A stretch of 64,000 bases of DNA, from positions 2,112,501-2,176,500 of the forward strand of contig NC_090798.1 of NCBI RefSeq assembly GCF_040054535.1. Direction: 5' to 3'. The notes under the pieces are model-generated. The model saw only the letters and a list, made by a program, of their open reading frames with translations. It did not search any database and had not been told where the DNA came from. Positions within the stretch are counted from its first letter, which is position 1. Each line of letters begins with the position of its first letter. Of this stretch, positions 16,028 to 30,261 are shown piece by piece. The DNA comes from Antennarius striatus. Lineage: Eukaryota > Chordata > Actinopteri > Lophiiformes > Antennariidae. Position numbers and translations under genes: made by a program.

Positions 16028-17927
16028 TCAGTAGCGTCCAGGCTCCAGCACCTCAGGCAGGTGCATGGCCACCTCTGTCCAGGGGGAGGTGCTCTGCCCC
16101 TGGGGGTATCCTCGGTGCTGAACCTCCTCTATGTCCTTTGGCTCAAAGTGGCGGGGGGAGGCGATCCTGGGGGGGAAGGCTCTGGGGAACAACGCCCTCT
16201 GGAGTGTGTCCAGAGGCAGGTCAGGGGCAGGGCGGGGGGTGCCGTCCCACTTTGTGGTGAACTGACACCGCCTGTTGGTGCCGTCCCTCCTCACCGTGAC
16301 CCAGTCCCGCAGGTCGGGGACCACCGGGGGCTTCTCTGACTGAAGTCCCATGAAGATGGTCCAAGGCCTGGAGACTGAGGGGAGAGGCTGTTGGAGGGAG
16401 GTGCCCTCATCCTCCTGACACCCCCCTGATGGACGCTTCTGTTTAGACATATTCTGATCCGTTTGGAGGCACTTCCTGTGGTACTGACTGACCAAGACTC
16501 TGGGAGAGAAATCTTTCAGTGGGGGTAATCCTTTATTAGTCGCCCATTCTGCCATCTTGGCATCAATTAGCGCCTGTAAGGAGACACAAATGTGATTGAT
16601 AAGATATGAAAAAAATTGATGAATCGAATTCTAAACTCTCACCTTTTTACGGTGATCTTTCTCTTTGGCGATATCCACGAGATCCCTGTACAAAACTTGA
16701 ACCAACTTCCTCTCCTGCATCTCTTTCTTCTTACCTTCCTGCCACATGCAGCTTTTCAGATACCTGCACAAAAAAATAAATAAATAAATAAATCACAAGA
16801 CGTTTTTTCTCCCGTCGGTGCTGCTGGTTTACCTGGCTACCCTCCTGTGGCACCAGATCCGGGCCAGATCCAGAGGCGTTAGTCCCGTGTTGTCCCGGGT
16901 CAGCACGTCGGCCCCTGCTTGGACGAGGATCTCGGCACAGCTCAGGAGGCCCTCGGACGCAGCGAGGTGCAGAGGGGTCACCCCGGAATCTGTTTTACTG
17001 GTGACGACAGGTGGAATCCTTCAGCTACACAATCATCATCGTAACAATCGTCCCCATTTTTATTCCTCGCAGCAGCAGCTTTAAACATCTCATTATAATC
17101 AGAATTATAATTTTGCACTCAAATGGATTTTCTTCAATTTTGATGCTATCATTTAAAACGCATATGTTGATTCCGAATAAAAAACAAGACAAAATCTTGA
17201 ATAATCATCCAGCTGCAAACAAACAAAACCTGCATAAAAGTCAGAATTAACCAGAGAAGGCTCCTACGCCTTGACGTCGGCCCCGTGCTCCACCAGGTAT
17301 CTAAGACAGGCGGAGGTGTTGGGGGTGCTCCGGGGGGATAGAACCATGTGAACGGGCCCGTGGCCCCTGAGATCGCTGCTGTTGATCCAGTCGGGCCTGA
17401 AGTCCAAAAGGAGCTGAATGTTATCCAACTGACCATAAAGGCAGGCAGTGTGGAGAGCTGACAGACCCTGGAGGATTAAAGCCATCAACACATAAATGAT
17501 CAATATTAAATATGCAATTTTGCAGACAGTCATCTTTTTTTTTTTTAATTCTTACTTTTAATTTTAATGCATGAACTGTGGTTGCATCTTTCTATTTCTA
17601 TATTTAGATCATCTTCCTCATCCCTTCTGACTTTATTCTGGACATGATATTCTTTATGCTACAGAAGTGCATCCATCAATGCCGTTAATGATCATACCTG
17701 TCCGTTGCCACTGACGACCAGTTTCTCTGGAACAGCTGGAAACGCGTCACTGTCCGTGGGAGCACTGTGGTGAAATTAAGGTGTCAAAATAACTATTAAA
17801 AACAAACTTGACAGCTAAATTAATTTTTTGAGTTCATGTTCTGTTCATATAAAAATCCATTTTATGTTATTTACCGATTTTTGCGTCTCTCACGTCTCTT
17901 TTTTCCCGATTTGTTGACAGTTTCCAT
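16028..17927 (-). CDS. ankrd53: Ankyrin repeat domain-containing protein 53
   Basis: Six coding exons on the minus strand: 17927-17875, 17764-17698, 17467-17268, 16997-16833, 16763-16643 and 16573-16028. All introns are GT-AG and the phases close to 383 aa. Another in-frame ATG lies 9 bp upstream (17936). The N-terminus is very basic (KKRRERRKNR). Ankyrin repeats span roughly residues 41-160, with clear TPLHLAA and TPLDLA motifs. A charged helical region follows (about 165-205). The C-terminal part carries the FMGLQ...PDLRDWVTV...TTKWDGTP block that I recognise from ANKRD53. The human protein is longer, about 530 aa. Work on the mammalian protein links it to the mitotic spindle and chromosome alignment; nothing here tests that. 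The tail-to-tail arrangement with tex261 matches the human order on 2p13. Confidence 0.88.
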
Positions 17928-19262
17928 GGTTAACATGAAAACGAGAGAGCAGGGCGGCGAATTCTCAAATTCTACTATGGAGCTGCTAAGACCCGCCCTA
18001 AATCTGGTACTAACCAATCATAACACTTAATGGATAAATATAGCCAATCAGAGACATAGTAGGCTGTTCCAAGTTTTCACAGTAATTAGATGCACCATTT
18101 AGCAACCAGGAAGGAACTTTGATTTATTTCTCTATTTACAGTGGATATATTACAAATAATCCGTATATTATTACTTCATGTGCAGAATAATAATATAATA
18201 TTGAAATAATTTATTATGGTGAATAATTAATAAAATAATATTTTATAATAGCATAAAAATTATGTTACTTTTTTATGTTACCATAAATTGACATGGCAAA
18301 AAAATATTTTTAAAATATAAATTCACATTGCTGTTTTCTTTATGGAGGAAACATCTATAGAGAATAGCTAGTTATTCAAACTCTATATCGACTAAAACTA
18401 TGAAATAAATAAATTAAAAGGCCACTTCCTTACACAGCATATTCAGTCACACATGTTATTCATGAGTCAATGTAATAGCTTATGACAGATGCAGGCAGAT
18501 GAGTGGCTGCAGGCGCAGCAGATATGGATACTTCCACCGTAGCGTGGTCTCCACGTCCCACTCCCCACGTTTCCCTGGTCGTGCTCACGTTGGTGATTTA
18601 GTGGAATTGGCAGGCCGCACTTGACCTGAGTAAAAACAGATCAATCTCCCCAGTCCTGCGGAAGAGTTCACAGAGGTCACCGGACCGGCAGCTACATCCG
18701 GGCTGCACATATGAATTGGAACAGTTATATTCTCCATGTCTCTGTGGGTCGATGTGCTCACTGTGCAGCAGGCTGATCACTGTTATTGATCACGCAGCCT
18801 GAACTATAGGTTCGTGCGTCGGGAAACGATGTGTGCAAATTGGAGTCTGGCGTTGTTTTAAATTTCATCACAAGGTAGAATCAGGGGACTTCAATTTAAT
18901 CTGATCCCATTTTCATGCTTTTAGTAATATTTTCCATTGAATAAGTGAGAAAAGAAATAGAAACAAAATAAAAAATGGTCCCAATCAAATTCTAACCTTG
19001 TAATAAATGAATGTAAAAACCTCACACACATACATTAATGATAGTTTCATCTTTCCTTTAGGTGTGTTTATTATCCGGTCCTTAAATAGTGACATCTTCT
19101 GTCGTCCTCAAGGCCATTACGGTCCAGTGGGGGGGTCAAGGACGGGGCACGGCCCCTCGGCGTTCTGCCATCAGCACTGCATCCCCGGAGGCTTCGCCTT
19201 CACCGCAACATGGCCTTGTTGCTACTCTGGTGACTCATGTGCGTATGAGTAAACGTGCTCTT

Positions 19263-19266
<4 letters not shown>

Positions 19267-19351
<85 letters not shown>
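19267..19351. repeat. (TG)n microsatellite
   Basis: About 42 uninterrupted TG units. A second, interrupted (TG)n run follows at 19504-19541. Confidence 0.92.
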
Positions 19352-19352
<1 letters not shown>

Positions 19353-21432
19353 CCTCTTTGGCATCCTTTGACCTCAGTTACATGTCATGGAGGTTGTGTG
19401 GAATCGTCATTGTAGAGCTCTTTCATGTTTGCCTTTCATCGCAAATCCCTGGACGACAACCCCCGTCGTGAACTTTTTTATTTCGTTGACGGCTAAATAT
19501 ATATGTGTGTGTGTGTGTGTGTATGTGTGTGTGTGTGTGTGCATTAGCTGCAGCACATGCAGTCGGTGCAGAGCAGATTAGGAATGGGCCGATCAGAGAT
19601 GTCTAAACCTGCTTAGGGCAAGGATGAAAATGAGATCATGTCCCAGCAGCCTGCTGCTGCCTTTCCCATTGGTCCGTTGCATCATCCAATCACGTTCCAG
19701 CTGCCTTTATTGATGTTATAGTAGAAGCTTTAGCTCAGCTTGTGACAAGTGGATCTTCCAGCACAAGATGTAGAAATACATCCAGTCAGGTCTGAACCTG
19801 AGGTTTTATATGTTTATATGAGAAGATAAAAGGTTGTCTTTTTTGAATATGGACATGACTTCATTATTGATGAGGGGCCTAAACCCCAGGGGCCTCTGAA
19901 CTCGTCACATTTCTCCTCCTCTCTCCTCCTTCTGGTCCTCCTTTCTCTTTAGTTTTCCAATCATGGAATCTTTTCCTCCATCCTTTAGCTCTTCCCTCTC
20001 TCCTCTTCTCCATCTTTCCTCCTCCTCCTCCTCTTTGTGCTCCTTGCTCACCCAGGCGGCAGGGCGCTAATGCAGCATGGCACTTTCTGCAGCTCCGAGT
20101 CACAATGAGTCCGGGGCGTAACGCAGTGACCGCACGGCGACCTCCCTCGGTAACGCCGCACACAGTCACTTTGCTCAACCGGGGAGGATGGAGGCGATCA
20201 GTGGCGATGTTTTTTTTTTTTTGGGGGGGGGGGTTTGGCATGTAAAGGATGAAGAAGGAGCAGGGTTCTGCTGCTGACAGGTGTGATCGGATCAGATGAC
20301 AGTGAGACAAGTGGAGTTCTAGAACGGAGAAGCTCCGTTCAGCATATGAGAGACGTTTTTGTGTCACGTGTGAATCATTAAGGCATCAGGAGGGATGAGA
20401 TCATGTGTGCGGGGGCAGCAAGTGGAGCATCCAAATCTCCATCTCCAGTGGTGCCATAAAGGACATCCCAACATCACACCTTCATATGATCTGAAGCTTT
20501 TTTTTTTCCTTCCCCCCTCATCCTTCCGGAATGTGTTTAGCAGAAATGACCGCAGAGAACAGGTAGAGATGGAAGGTGCTGAGATAGTGAGAAAAAGAGT
20601 GGGGGGGGGGCTAGAAGGTCGACGTTATAAAGATACAGACAGAAGGAAAAGACTGTTAAAAGTCGGTCTATGCATGTGAAGAAATAGTTAATACCAACTA
20701 CTTCTTTCCAGTCCTGTAGTCGTTTCTTCGTGGAACAAGATCTGAGGACTGGATGTAGGGGAGATACTCTGATCACAAGTGAAAGCACCCGAGAAAAAGC
20801 CTCATATTTTAATTTACTTAATGAAAAAACATATCAGAACAATTTAATTCTTGATTATTGCTGATTCTCAATATTCTCAAGTAGCCCATTGCTTCTATAA
20901 TGTTACACGAAATAGATTTTCAACCTTTAGAACCTTGAAGAATTCAGTCGATTGAAGACGAAGGAGAGATAAAGTCATTTCAATGTGAATAAAAAAACAC
21001 GGGAAACAAGTTTTTCTTTTTTGGACATTCGCTCCGGACCCTCGATAACATTGGATGATGAATGAGTGAAGTTCTTGCGTGGACTTTGGCGTGACCTCAG
21101 ACAGCAAAGTGTGAACTCACACTGCAAGTTGTGTTAAGCTGCGAAGTTCAAACCCTCTGCAACACCATCGAAAAAGGTCACATTTATGTGGCCGGAGAGA
21201 TGAACTGGAGTGCAACCACCATAATGCATGCTATACATATATACTGTATGTGCTAATACTGTCACGTTTATGTCATATAAGCGGATTTTATCCCTTCTGC
21301 GTTGACATGTTGCCACTGACACCCTGACCCTTTCCCGCCCCGGCGATCTCCACCCGCTATCCAGGTCACGGAGCATCTGCCGTCCCCGGGTTCATCATCA
21401 GGTCAAAGCGCCACAAAACGAATTGTTCTCAT

Positions 21433-21739
<307 letters not shown>

Positions 21740-23869
21740 TACATTTATTCAGTTAAAGTGGGTTTTTTTGTTGTCGTTTTTTGTAGCACTGGAGCAGAAA
21801 TTAAGGTAGAAAACTGATCTGATGATCTCCTTTGAGAAAAGTGACGATGTTCTGATAATTCCTTAACGCCACAGACGTGCATCAGCCCCCAATCACCTAA
21901 TTACACCTTTAATAATTCAGCTGTAACATGCAGAAACGCTGAAATCCATTTGGACGGACGGAGGTTAAAAGGGAAGTGGCTTAGTATGCTGCCTTGTATG
22001 ACATGTTGATTGCTCTATTATTGATGCGTTCAGTGTGTTATCGAGCTCAGCTGACAATGAAATAGACCCTCAAGACATTTTATGCTTCACATATAGGAGC
22101 AGAAATAAGGATTCAAGACATTCTGGATTCCACTTGAGTTATTAGCTCATCTGTTATCAATAATTACTAGAATTTATTTGCATGTACGGGTTCACAAGTC
22201 CTGGTTGAGATAGATTATGAAGAAAGTTCAGGACTTCCCTTCGCAGCAGATGTAAAATATAATCCCCAGTGTTTTACGTAAAATACTTTTATAGTTCCAG
22301 GCTGCAAAAAAAAAAAAAAAAACAGGATTTGAGAAGAGAGAAATAAAGAAATGAAAAGTTCACTTTTTAAAACTTTTTTTTTATAAGTGTTAATCCAAGG
22401 AATAATCTAATGAAAAGAGTTTGAATCATTTTGCTAACACAGACCCTCGTGTCTGTAAAAATTAGCTCAACATTCACAAACCTTTTATCTCATTTTTTTT
22501 GTCCCTCTTCTGATGGAATAAAATGCTCCTTTAGCTGCTAAATGCTTCGATATTTTCACAGGTTATTAGCTAATTTTGCCCATCTAATGCTGAGCAAGAG
22601 GGTTTTTAGAGACTTTTTGACTGTTAACAGAGATGGGGAAAAAAACCCTGTATGAGCCATTAGATAATTTCCCGCACACAGGAAGCACTGCTTGATGTTC
22701 ACCTGCCTTTATGGACCCATAGTTAAAATAAAAATGGTGATTAGAGCATCTTTAAGTTAAATTACTGACACAAATGAGAAGAAAGTGCAGCGACGAAACT
22801 CTCTGAGTTTACCTGTGTGTGTGTGTGTGTGTGTGTCATATTTGTGTGTGATCCTCACCTCTTCCCCCAGCCTTCCCCCTCAATGCGGCTGATGTCTGCC
22901 ACCTTTCCTGTCTGGTTTTTGTACAAGTTTTGCTTGCATTGTGTGTTTGTGAGCGTTTGTGTGTGTGTTTTTAACACATTCACACAGATCCATGTTTCCC
23001 ATGTTCCCCCTGTTGTCACCCGTGCTTGTATGTACAATGACATGTTCTCAGATACGCCGTCAGTGGATGTGTGTGCGTGTTAAATTACATCTAATGCATG
23101 AAATACTTTAATCTAATTTGAAAACGTGTTCATGCCCTGTGTGTGTTCACATGTGTTAGTGCCGATGTTGGAGTGTTTAGGCCATCATGTGTTAATATGT
23201 GTTTCCACCCCCCCACCCTCCCTTAGGGAAAGAGACATGACCCAAAAAAGCCAGGATCAGTGTGGCGAAAGGCTCTGCAGATGCTTGACCCGGGGGTCGT
23301 GCCCTCGCCATTGTTTTTGAGGCGTGAAAAGAAGAAGAAGTAGAAGCCTGTGTGTGTGAGAGAGAACACAGGGTGGGAAATCACACCCTGGACCCGAGTC
23401 TGGCTCTTCTGGTTCTCAGGTGTCCTCGCACCTTGGATGAAGCTAATGTGCAGAGAAGAAACCACATTTGAAGGCATCCGGAGGTTTGGTTTAAGGTGAA
23501 GAACAGAGAGAGAAAGAAATGTGGGAGGATGAGGTGGAGAGAAAAGAGCTGCAGTGGAAAAGTGAAACATGCACGCTTCAGCATGTTTGCTTTATTCTTT
23601 AAAGGTTTCAGTGTCACACGGTGCAATTCACCCAGGTTTTTATTTTAGCATCATATTATGTCTAAAAGCTTCATCCTTGGAAGCGATCTAACCGTGAGAG
23701 TTAAAGGTGGCACAAAAATCACTGAGAGATGTTTTCTAGTCAATCTTGTTGCCGTGCTGTAGAAGAAGCTGCTGTTAAGATTTCTGTGAGAAACCAGTGA
23801 AGCTAAAAAACCTCAAACTGTCACACGTGTTGATCACATGAGGAAATAATGTCCCTGAAAGATCTAGAT

Positions 23870-24313
23870 CAGGGGGGTCAAACTCATTTCCACCGAGGGC
23901 CACATCAGCATAACGTCTGTCCTCAAAGGGCCAGATGTGACTAATAAATGTAACTAAATGTAATATAAAATAAATGTAACTACTCCTTAATGTTAAATAA
24001 CTCTTAATTTATTATTTATTCAAGTTACATACATCACAGTTACATGTTTGTTTCTCTGTTCCAACATAAATCCTTTTAATTTGTCACAGATCTCCATCAA
24101 TCAAGGATCAAACTATCAATGAAAAAAGACAAATAACATCAAACACAAGTAAAATGGGCTGAATTACTGCATTGTGGGAAATGTAGTTTTGGTTAAAGCA
24201 CACTTTTGACCTATGTATTTATAGACACTCTGACTTTTTATACTTTCGCGGGCCACATAAAATGATGTGGAGGGCCACATTTGGCCCCCCGGGCCTTGAG
24301 TTTGCCACATGTG
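23870..24313 (+). mobile_element. hAT-type MITE, copy 1
   Basis: 444-bp non-coding element. It begins CAGGGGGGTCAAACTC and ends GAGTTTGCCACATGTG, giving imperfect terminal inverted repeats of the CAGGGGTGTCAAACTC type. Flanking 8-bp sequences ATCTAGAT (23862-23869) and ATCTACAT (24314-24321) match at 7 of 8 positions, as expected for a hAT target-site duplication. The interior repeats ATGTAACTAAATGTAA-like motifs. This is the best-bounded copy of the family. Confidence 0.85.
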
Positions 24314-24759
24314 ATCTACATGTAATCACAAATCGATTACATGTAGTTGATAAAAACTGTAAAAATAGATAGGTATAATAATGACTTACTTGCAGACAAG
24401 CAGACACCTAATCCCTATAAAGACTGAATATTTTAATATCTCCATCTGCGCACACGTAGAGGAGACGGCGTTCCATCTTCCTCTTCCTCTTCCTCCCCCT
24501 GCATGCTTTGCTCAGCAGCTCCTGAGATGCTTTTAGATGCGAGAGGAAATTTCCTCTCATCTCACCCACACAGGCTTTTAATATCACCCCAGCCGCCTAA
24601 GAGCTGGTTTCTGCTCTGCTCTGACCTGATGGGCCTGGGGAGGGATGGGGTGGGGGTGCTTTCTGCTCCCCCCACGCTGCTGCTTGAGATTCCTCATGGA
24701 CCATTACTGGCAGCTGACCTAAACCGGTCCAATCTGGTGTTTTAGCTTTACTGTGACAG

Positions 24760-25040
24760 ACGTACATCACTGTCAGGAGTTGGAGGCGTTCGACCTCGCA
24801 GAAGCAGAACACGTTGACCGGTGTTGATGGGGGGGTTGGAGGGAGAAGCTCTTCAGTGGCCTTAAAATCAAATTCTTCGAAAGCATCATCTCCACTGGCC
24901 TGCATGAAACAGATCTGATGAAGGATGATGCTGAAGCTAAAAGACTTTGGGATGTTGCCTTCAGCAGCATCTCTAGAGTCGGTCCAGCTCAGAGGTCGGA
25001 GGTCGATGGGTGGCCATAGGAGCACCTCTCCCATCTGCCC
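24760..25040. other. Unexplained balanced-composition segment
   Basis: A GC-richer patch with a minus-strand open frame that includes a stretch resembling ordinary protein (QASGDDAFEEFDFKATEELL). I do not recognise a family. It might be a decayed retroelement or gene fragment, a conserved non-coding element, or chance. Confidence 0.2.
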
Positions 25041-25912
25041 CCCCCCCCCCACCAGTATCTGTGGGCTCAAAATGAGCTGACAGTGTTTGCTGCATTTGCT
25101 GCCTGGCGTACGAGCGTTCTGAAAACGCTATGGAGCTATTTTTTGCTGATGCTAATTTGCTCCGTGTTAGAGCTCAGGTTCACAGCTCGGTCAGCCCGCT
25201 CTGATACTATATTCCCCGTTTGTTTCAGTAAAGGTTCTCCCGTCACATCGCATTTAGGTCGAGATGCCTGTGAACTGTAAATGCACCGCGCGCTGGGATT
25301 TTAGCCGCGCCGGGGCTTCTGGGTCCTAGAGAGACGCAGTTTGTCGAACTTCCTGCAGGATGACTCTGATGCACGAGAGGTCATTAATCCTGCCTTTAGT
25401 TTTCTTGCTCCTTCTTGTCTGCATTTGAAGGAAATTTAAAGAAATCATCTTAGAAATTTCGCTTGAAACATAAAACATAGAGTAATATATGTAAAATTAA
25501 TCTTTTGGTCAAATTAGATGTGATATCTCTCAATAAAAGTAATTATAAATGCATGCAAAGTATTAGAAATATAATAAAAGTACTATAAATATAACACCTA
25601 TGAAAAAGCAAATTATTTTAAAATGTAATATTTTAAAAAATCTATCAATTCAGATTAAATTCTATATATTTATTGAATGCAAATTACCTGATTGGTGCAG
25701 ACGTCCCCACCAAGCAGCAGCGACCTGATTGTGTGTCTTCTAAGAAGCAGAAATCCTTCCTGTGTTTAAACTCTCCTCTGTGGACGAGCTGCTCCCTTCC
25801 TGTTGTCTCTGATTTCATGAATAATTCATCAAACTGTCAGAGCCACAAAATGAGCGCAATAATTGGTCCCTTTTTATATTATCATCATTATTATTGTTAT
25901 TATTCCCATCTG

Positions 25913-25913
<1 letters not shown>

Positions 25914-26000
<87 letters not shown>

Positions 26001-26122
26001 TTAAACATGAAATTAAATTAATGTCATGGTGAGAAAAATATTCTTGTAATAGCCCCGCATTAACCCTCTTGTTACCACAGACAGGCGTCAGTGTGTGTGT
26101 GTCTCCTGTTAGAACAGCCAGA

Positions 26123-26216
<94 letters not shown>
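25914..26216. repeat. Two long (TG)n microsatellites
   Basis: Arrays at 25914-26000 and 26126-26216, separated by about 125 bp. The second has one GG phase break. Confidence 0.92.
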
Positions 26217-26217
<1 letters not shown>

Positions 26218-26443
26218 CTCACGGAGAAGCGGTTAAATGGAGGTTAACATGAGTTGAAGGGGGGGGGGGAGACACAAACATTATTAGATCGGATTAAGTT
26301 CACAAGAGAGTAAATATATTCCCAAAGGTATTTATATTCATCCTATTCCTGTGTAGTTTTTTTTTTATTCCTTGCTCTTAAGATTGGAAAATAAAAGGCT
26401 GAAAACCAACATGAATATAACTGAGAATGAAATTATTCTACAT

Positions 26444-26894
26444 CACATGTGTCAAACTCAAGGCCCGGGGGCCAGATGTGGCCCTCTTCATCATTTTATG
26501 TGGCCCGCGAGACCATGAAAGGTCTAAAAATAATAGGTCACAACTACATTTCCCACAATGCAGTATTTAAGCCCACTTTAACTTTGACAAAAACCTTGTG
26601 AACAAAGTTAACGTCCTAACTTGTGTTTGATGTTATTTTTCTTTATTGATTGATAGTTTGATCCTTGATTGATGGAGCTCTGTGGGTTTAATAACCTGAC
26701 AAATTAAAAGGATTTATTTTATAACAGAGAAACAAACAAACATATTTTTTCTGTGTAACTTTAATGTTTGTATGTTTAATGTTTGAGTTATTTAACATGA
26801 AGGAGTAGTTACATTTATTTTACATTACATCGAGTTACATTTAGTTACATTTATTAGTTACATCTGGCCCTTTGAGGAAATGAGTTTGACTGGG
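26444..26894 (-). mobile_element. hAT-type MITE, copy 2
   Basis: Inverted relative to copy 1. It begins CACATGTGTCAAACTCAAGG and ends near GAGTTTGACTGGGGC. It shares the CCCGGGGGCCAGATGTGGCCCTC block and the TTACATTTAGTTACATTTATTAG tail motifs. The far terminal repeat has diverged and no clear 8-bp duplication is visible. Confidence 0.75.
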
Positions 26895-27237
26895 GCTCCA
26901 ATGTGCAGGTTGTGGTCCAATCAGAATCAGGGGTTGATAGGAAGAAATTCATAATGGTCCTTCTTAAATAATATTTCACAAATTGGAATAACTCCCTATA
27001 CAAGATCTGAGTTTACACTAGACCTGCTGTAGTTGTTTGTTCTATACGCTGCACCTCAGCTGCAGAAGCTACATCCAGTCCCCCCCCCCCACCATCCTCC
27101 CCTCCTCGATCAGGTGAATAAGATTCAGACCGATGTGTTGGAAAAACACTCGTAATAACACCGACCTGTGAGAGGATTGAGGTCCAGTCCTGCTCCGCTC
27201 CTGAGGCAGGAGCCATTGCTCCGCAGCCGGGGTGAAA

Positions 27238-27242
<5 letters not shown>

Positions 27243-27285
<43 letters not shown>

Positions 27286-27296
27286 ATATATATATA
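27243..27296. repeat. (TA)n microsatellite
   Basis: About 20 TA units followed by an ACACAATA interruption and more TA. Confidence 0.9.
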
Positions 27297-28294
27297 AAAA
27301 CCCACCTGCAGCAATTAAACCCCACCCCATCTGTCGGGTCTACCGCTGCTGGAGTTACCATGGCAACAGAAGCAGATGTTGAGGGGTGTTCTCCAGTGTG
27401 ATAGGATGTGAACTGTTCACCTCTGCCTTTGAAAAAAAAAGAAGAAGAGAAATGGCAGTAATGGATATGGATTTATGAGCGTGTGGGAAATAGCGACGTT
27501 TGCTTGTAACACAGCTTGGCACACCATATGCCGCTGGATGCATTTTTTATGATGTAGGATGACTAACTTGCAGGGGTTGAACTTTTTTTTTTTTTTTTGC
27601 ACACAGGGGCTTTGCAGCGGTGCACACAGATACTGTATGTGAACTGCACTCCGACCACAACTCATTCCTTCATAAGCAACAGGTTTTATGGATCAATAGA
27701 ACCTCAAAGTTTATATTTTTGCGTATAATTCTGGCTCTCATGTGACCAAAAATGCCTCTCTTTTTTTTCCTGCATGTGACTCACACTGCTGAACCAGCTG
27801 CATACATAATTTGACAGAGTCGGATGCATACATGCATTAATGGCTTCGGGCACAGAATGCGTCACAGCGGTGCGCCGTAAGAGCCCCCTCCTGCACTCCT
27901 CTGGCTTTACACAGGCTACAACATGCAGGCTTGAGTGCCTCAAAATCATACGTGTGTGTCGGTTACTGCATGATTGTCTGTTTTTGTTCAGACTTTATGA
28001 TGTGTGGCATCATGTCAAGGGGTCCTGAGGGACCAAGATTTTTTTTTATGTAGTGATGTTAAATTTGGCCTCTGGCTGAACTGCAGGAGGAGTTAAGTAA
28101 GATATGAGTGTTGGAATATTGTACTTGAAAGAGTTCAAGGTTCATTTGCAGCAAAAGGGAGATAAAAATTAAGAAATGAATAGAAAACCAGTTCAAACAT
28201 TTCTTTTTATTTCTTCTTTTCATCCACTAGAAGCTTCAGATGTTTATGTCAGAACAGCACAGGTATTTATTCTTATTATTGTTTTATTATAGAG

Positions 28295-28771
28295 CCTATG
28301 TGTCAAATTCATGGCCCGGGGGCCAAATGTGGCCCTCCACATCATTTTATGTGGCCCGCGAGAGCATAAAAGGTCAGTGTCCAAAAATAAATACAGTAGG
28401 TATTGACCAGGAACTACATTTCCCACAATGCAGTAATTCAGCCAATTTTAACTCTGACAAAAGCGTTTTGAGCAAAGTTAATGTCCTAACTTGTGTTTGA
28501 TGTTATTTTTCTTAATTGATTGATAGTTTGATCCTTGATTGATGGAGTTCTGTGGGTTCAATAACCTGACAAATTAAAAATATTTATTTTATAACAGAGA
28601 AACAAGCAAACATATTTTTTTTCTGTGTAACTGTAAAGTTTGTAACTTGAATAAGTAATAAATTCAGAGTTATTTAACATTATAAAGTAATTATGTTTAT
28701 GTTACATTACATTGAGTTACATTTATTAGTTATATCTGGCCATTATGCTGATGTGGCCCTCTGTGAAAATG
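28295..28771 (-). mobile_element. hAT-type MITE, copy 3
   Basis: Same orientation as copy 2, starting CCTATGTGTCAAATTCATGG. An identical 8-bp sequence TTATAGAG flanks it at 28287-28294 and 28772-28779, a perfect hAT-like target-site duplication. The last dozen or so bases of the far terminal repeat appear to be missing, so the element may have inserted already shortened, or the match at that end may be fortuitous. Confidence 0.8.
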
Positions 28772-29832
28772 TTATAGAGGATTATTTATAGAAGTGATGT
28801 TCTTGTTCATTTCTCAGCTCACAGAGATCAGCAGAATATAAAGTGAGTCCTACATCATATATTTTCTACGAACACATTAAATGTACTCCTGAGTGAAGCT
28901 GGTGTTATCGGCTGTTTCTCTGTTTGGCCCACAGAAGGGTCCAATCCCACTGAATACCTTAATGCCGGTCACGACCTGCGTTTTGGACGTTTGACTTTTC
29001 TCTCAGATGGAAAAAAAAACCTCCTGGTGTTTGAGGGTTGATAAAAATCATGGTTTTTCCGCTGCTTTGGAGAAAGATGAGGTCTGACAAGCTGATAACT
29101 TTATTCTAGTATTCACGACCCGATCTTGTTTACCTATTGAAGCATGTTTTACAGTCTGATAATCTTTGACTTTAACAGCAATTTAAGGAGAATATGCATC
29201 ATGTCTTTAATAATGACTCCATACTGTGTGACGGTCAGGTCGATGTGACCCCCGAAGGTAGAATTTGTCATGATGTGGAGTAAAATAAATAGAAATAACC
29301 AATCAGAATGCATTTCTTTATCTGCAATTCTTTTAGGATTTTATGCATTCTATAAATCCTTGTGACCTCGTATTCAGGTTGTTCCCAAACAAGTCGTAAA
29401 CACGCAGTTTGTCACTGAATCAGGGAGGTGGTGAAGTCACTGATGTGATTAACCCGAGAGTCGAGTCCATTGAATGTAATGTTTGAGTCGTGTGGGAAGT
29501 TTGTCGGCACAAAAACATCACAATATAAAGTGATTTCCAAACAGAAATCCTATTATTTCTGTCTGGATCAATGATGTTAATATATGTTAATATTTTAACA
29601 CTCAGTAATAACCTGATTATAAAGGTTAAAGTTTGTCTTCCTTTTCTTTTCTTTATTTTTAAAAATGTGTATTTCTCCAGAAAAAGGTCAAATGCACAAT
29701 TATGTGATAAAATTATTCAGCTGTGAATTCTACATGATCACATAAAGTTAAGTGGTAACACAACTGCCTTAATTTGAGATATACATTTAAAAATGACCAT
29801 TAAAATGCACCTACAACACCTTTGGAACACGT

Positions 29833-29894
<62 letters not shown>
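29833..29894. repeat. (CA)n microsatellite
   Basis: About 30 CA units. Confidence 0.92.
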
Positions 29895-29896
<2 letters not shown>

Positions 29897-30162
29897 AAAC
29901 AAACACTCAACCCAAACAGATGAAAGTCCTTTCTAAGATTTACTTCATTATTCGTAGGTGATTCATTTTTAATCTGCTGCTGCTCTCTTTCGGCGCATTA
30001 AACTTTCAGGAGGGTAACGGAGATAAACCGAGAGGAAGGGTGAAACGTTTTCAGGGTGCCAGACGGCTACCAATTAGAATTTATGCAGAAAAATGTGTCA
30101 CCTGCACCGTCACTGGATGGTGGTAGATTCAGTCTACCAACTATGAAGTGCACACTTCAACA

Positions 30163-30163
<1 letters not shown>

Positions 30164-30260
<97 letters not shown>
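30164..30260. repeat. (TG)n microsatellite
   Basis: About 48 uninterrupted TG units. Confidence 0.92.

Positions 30261-30261
<1 letters not shown>

Noticed and set aside
19879-20367. 162-codon minus-strand frame, Arg/Gly/Lys-rich
   Set aside because: Composition follows CTCCTC-type low complexity; no family signature or splice context.
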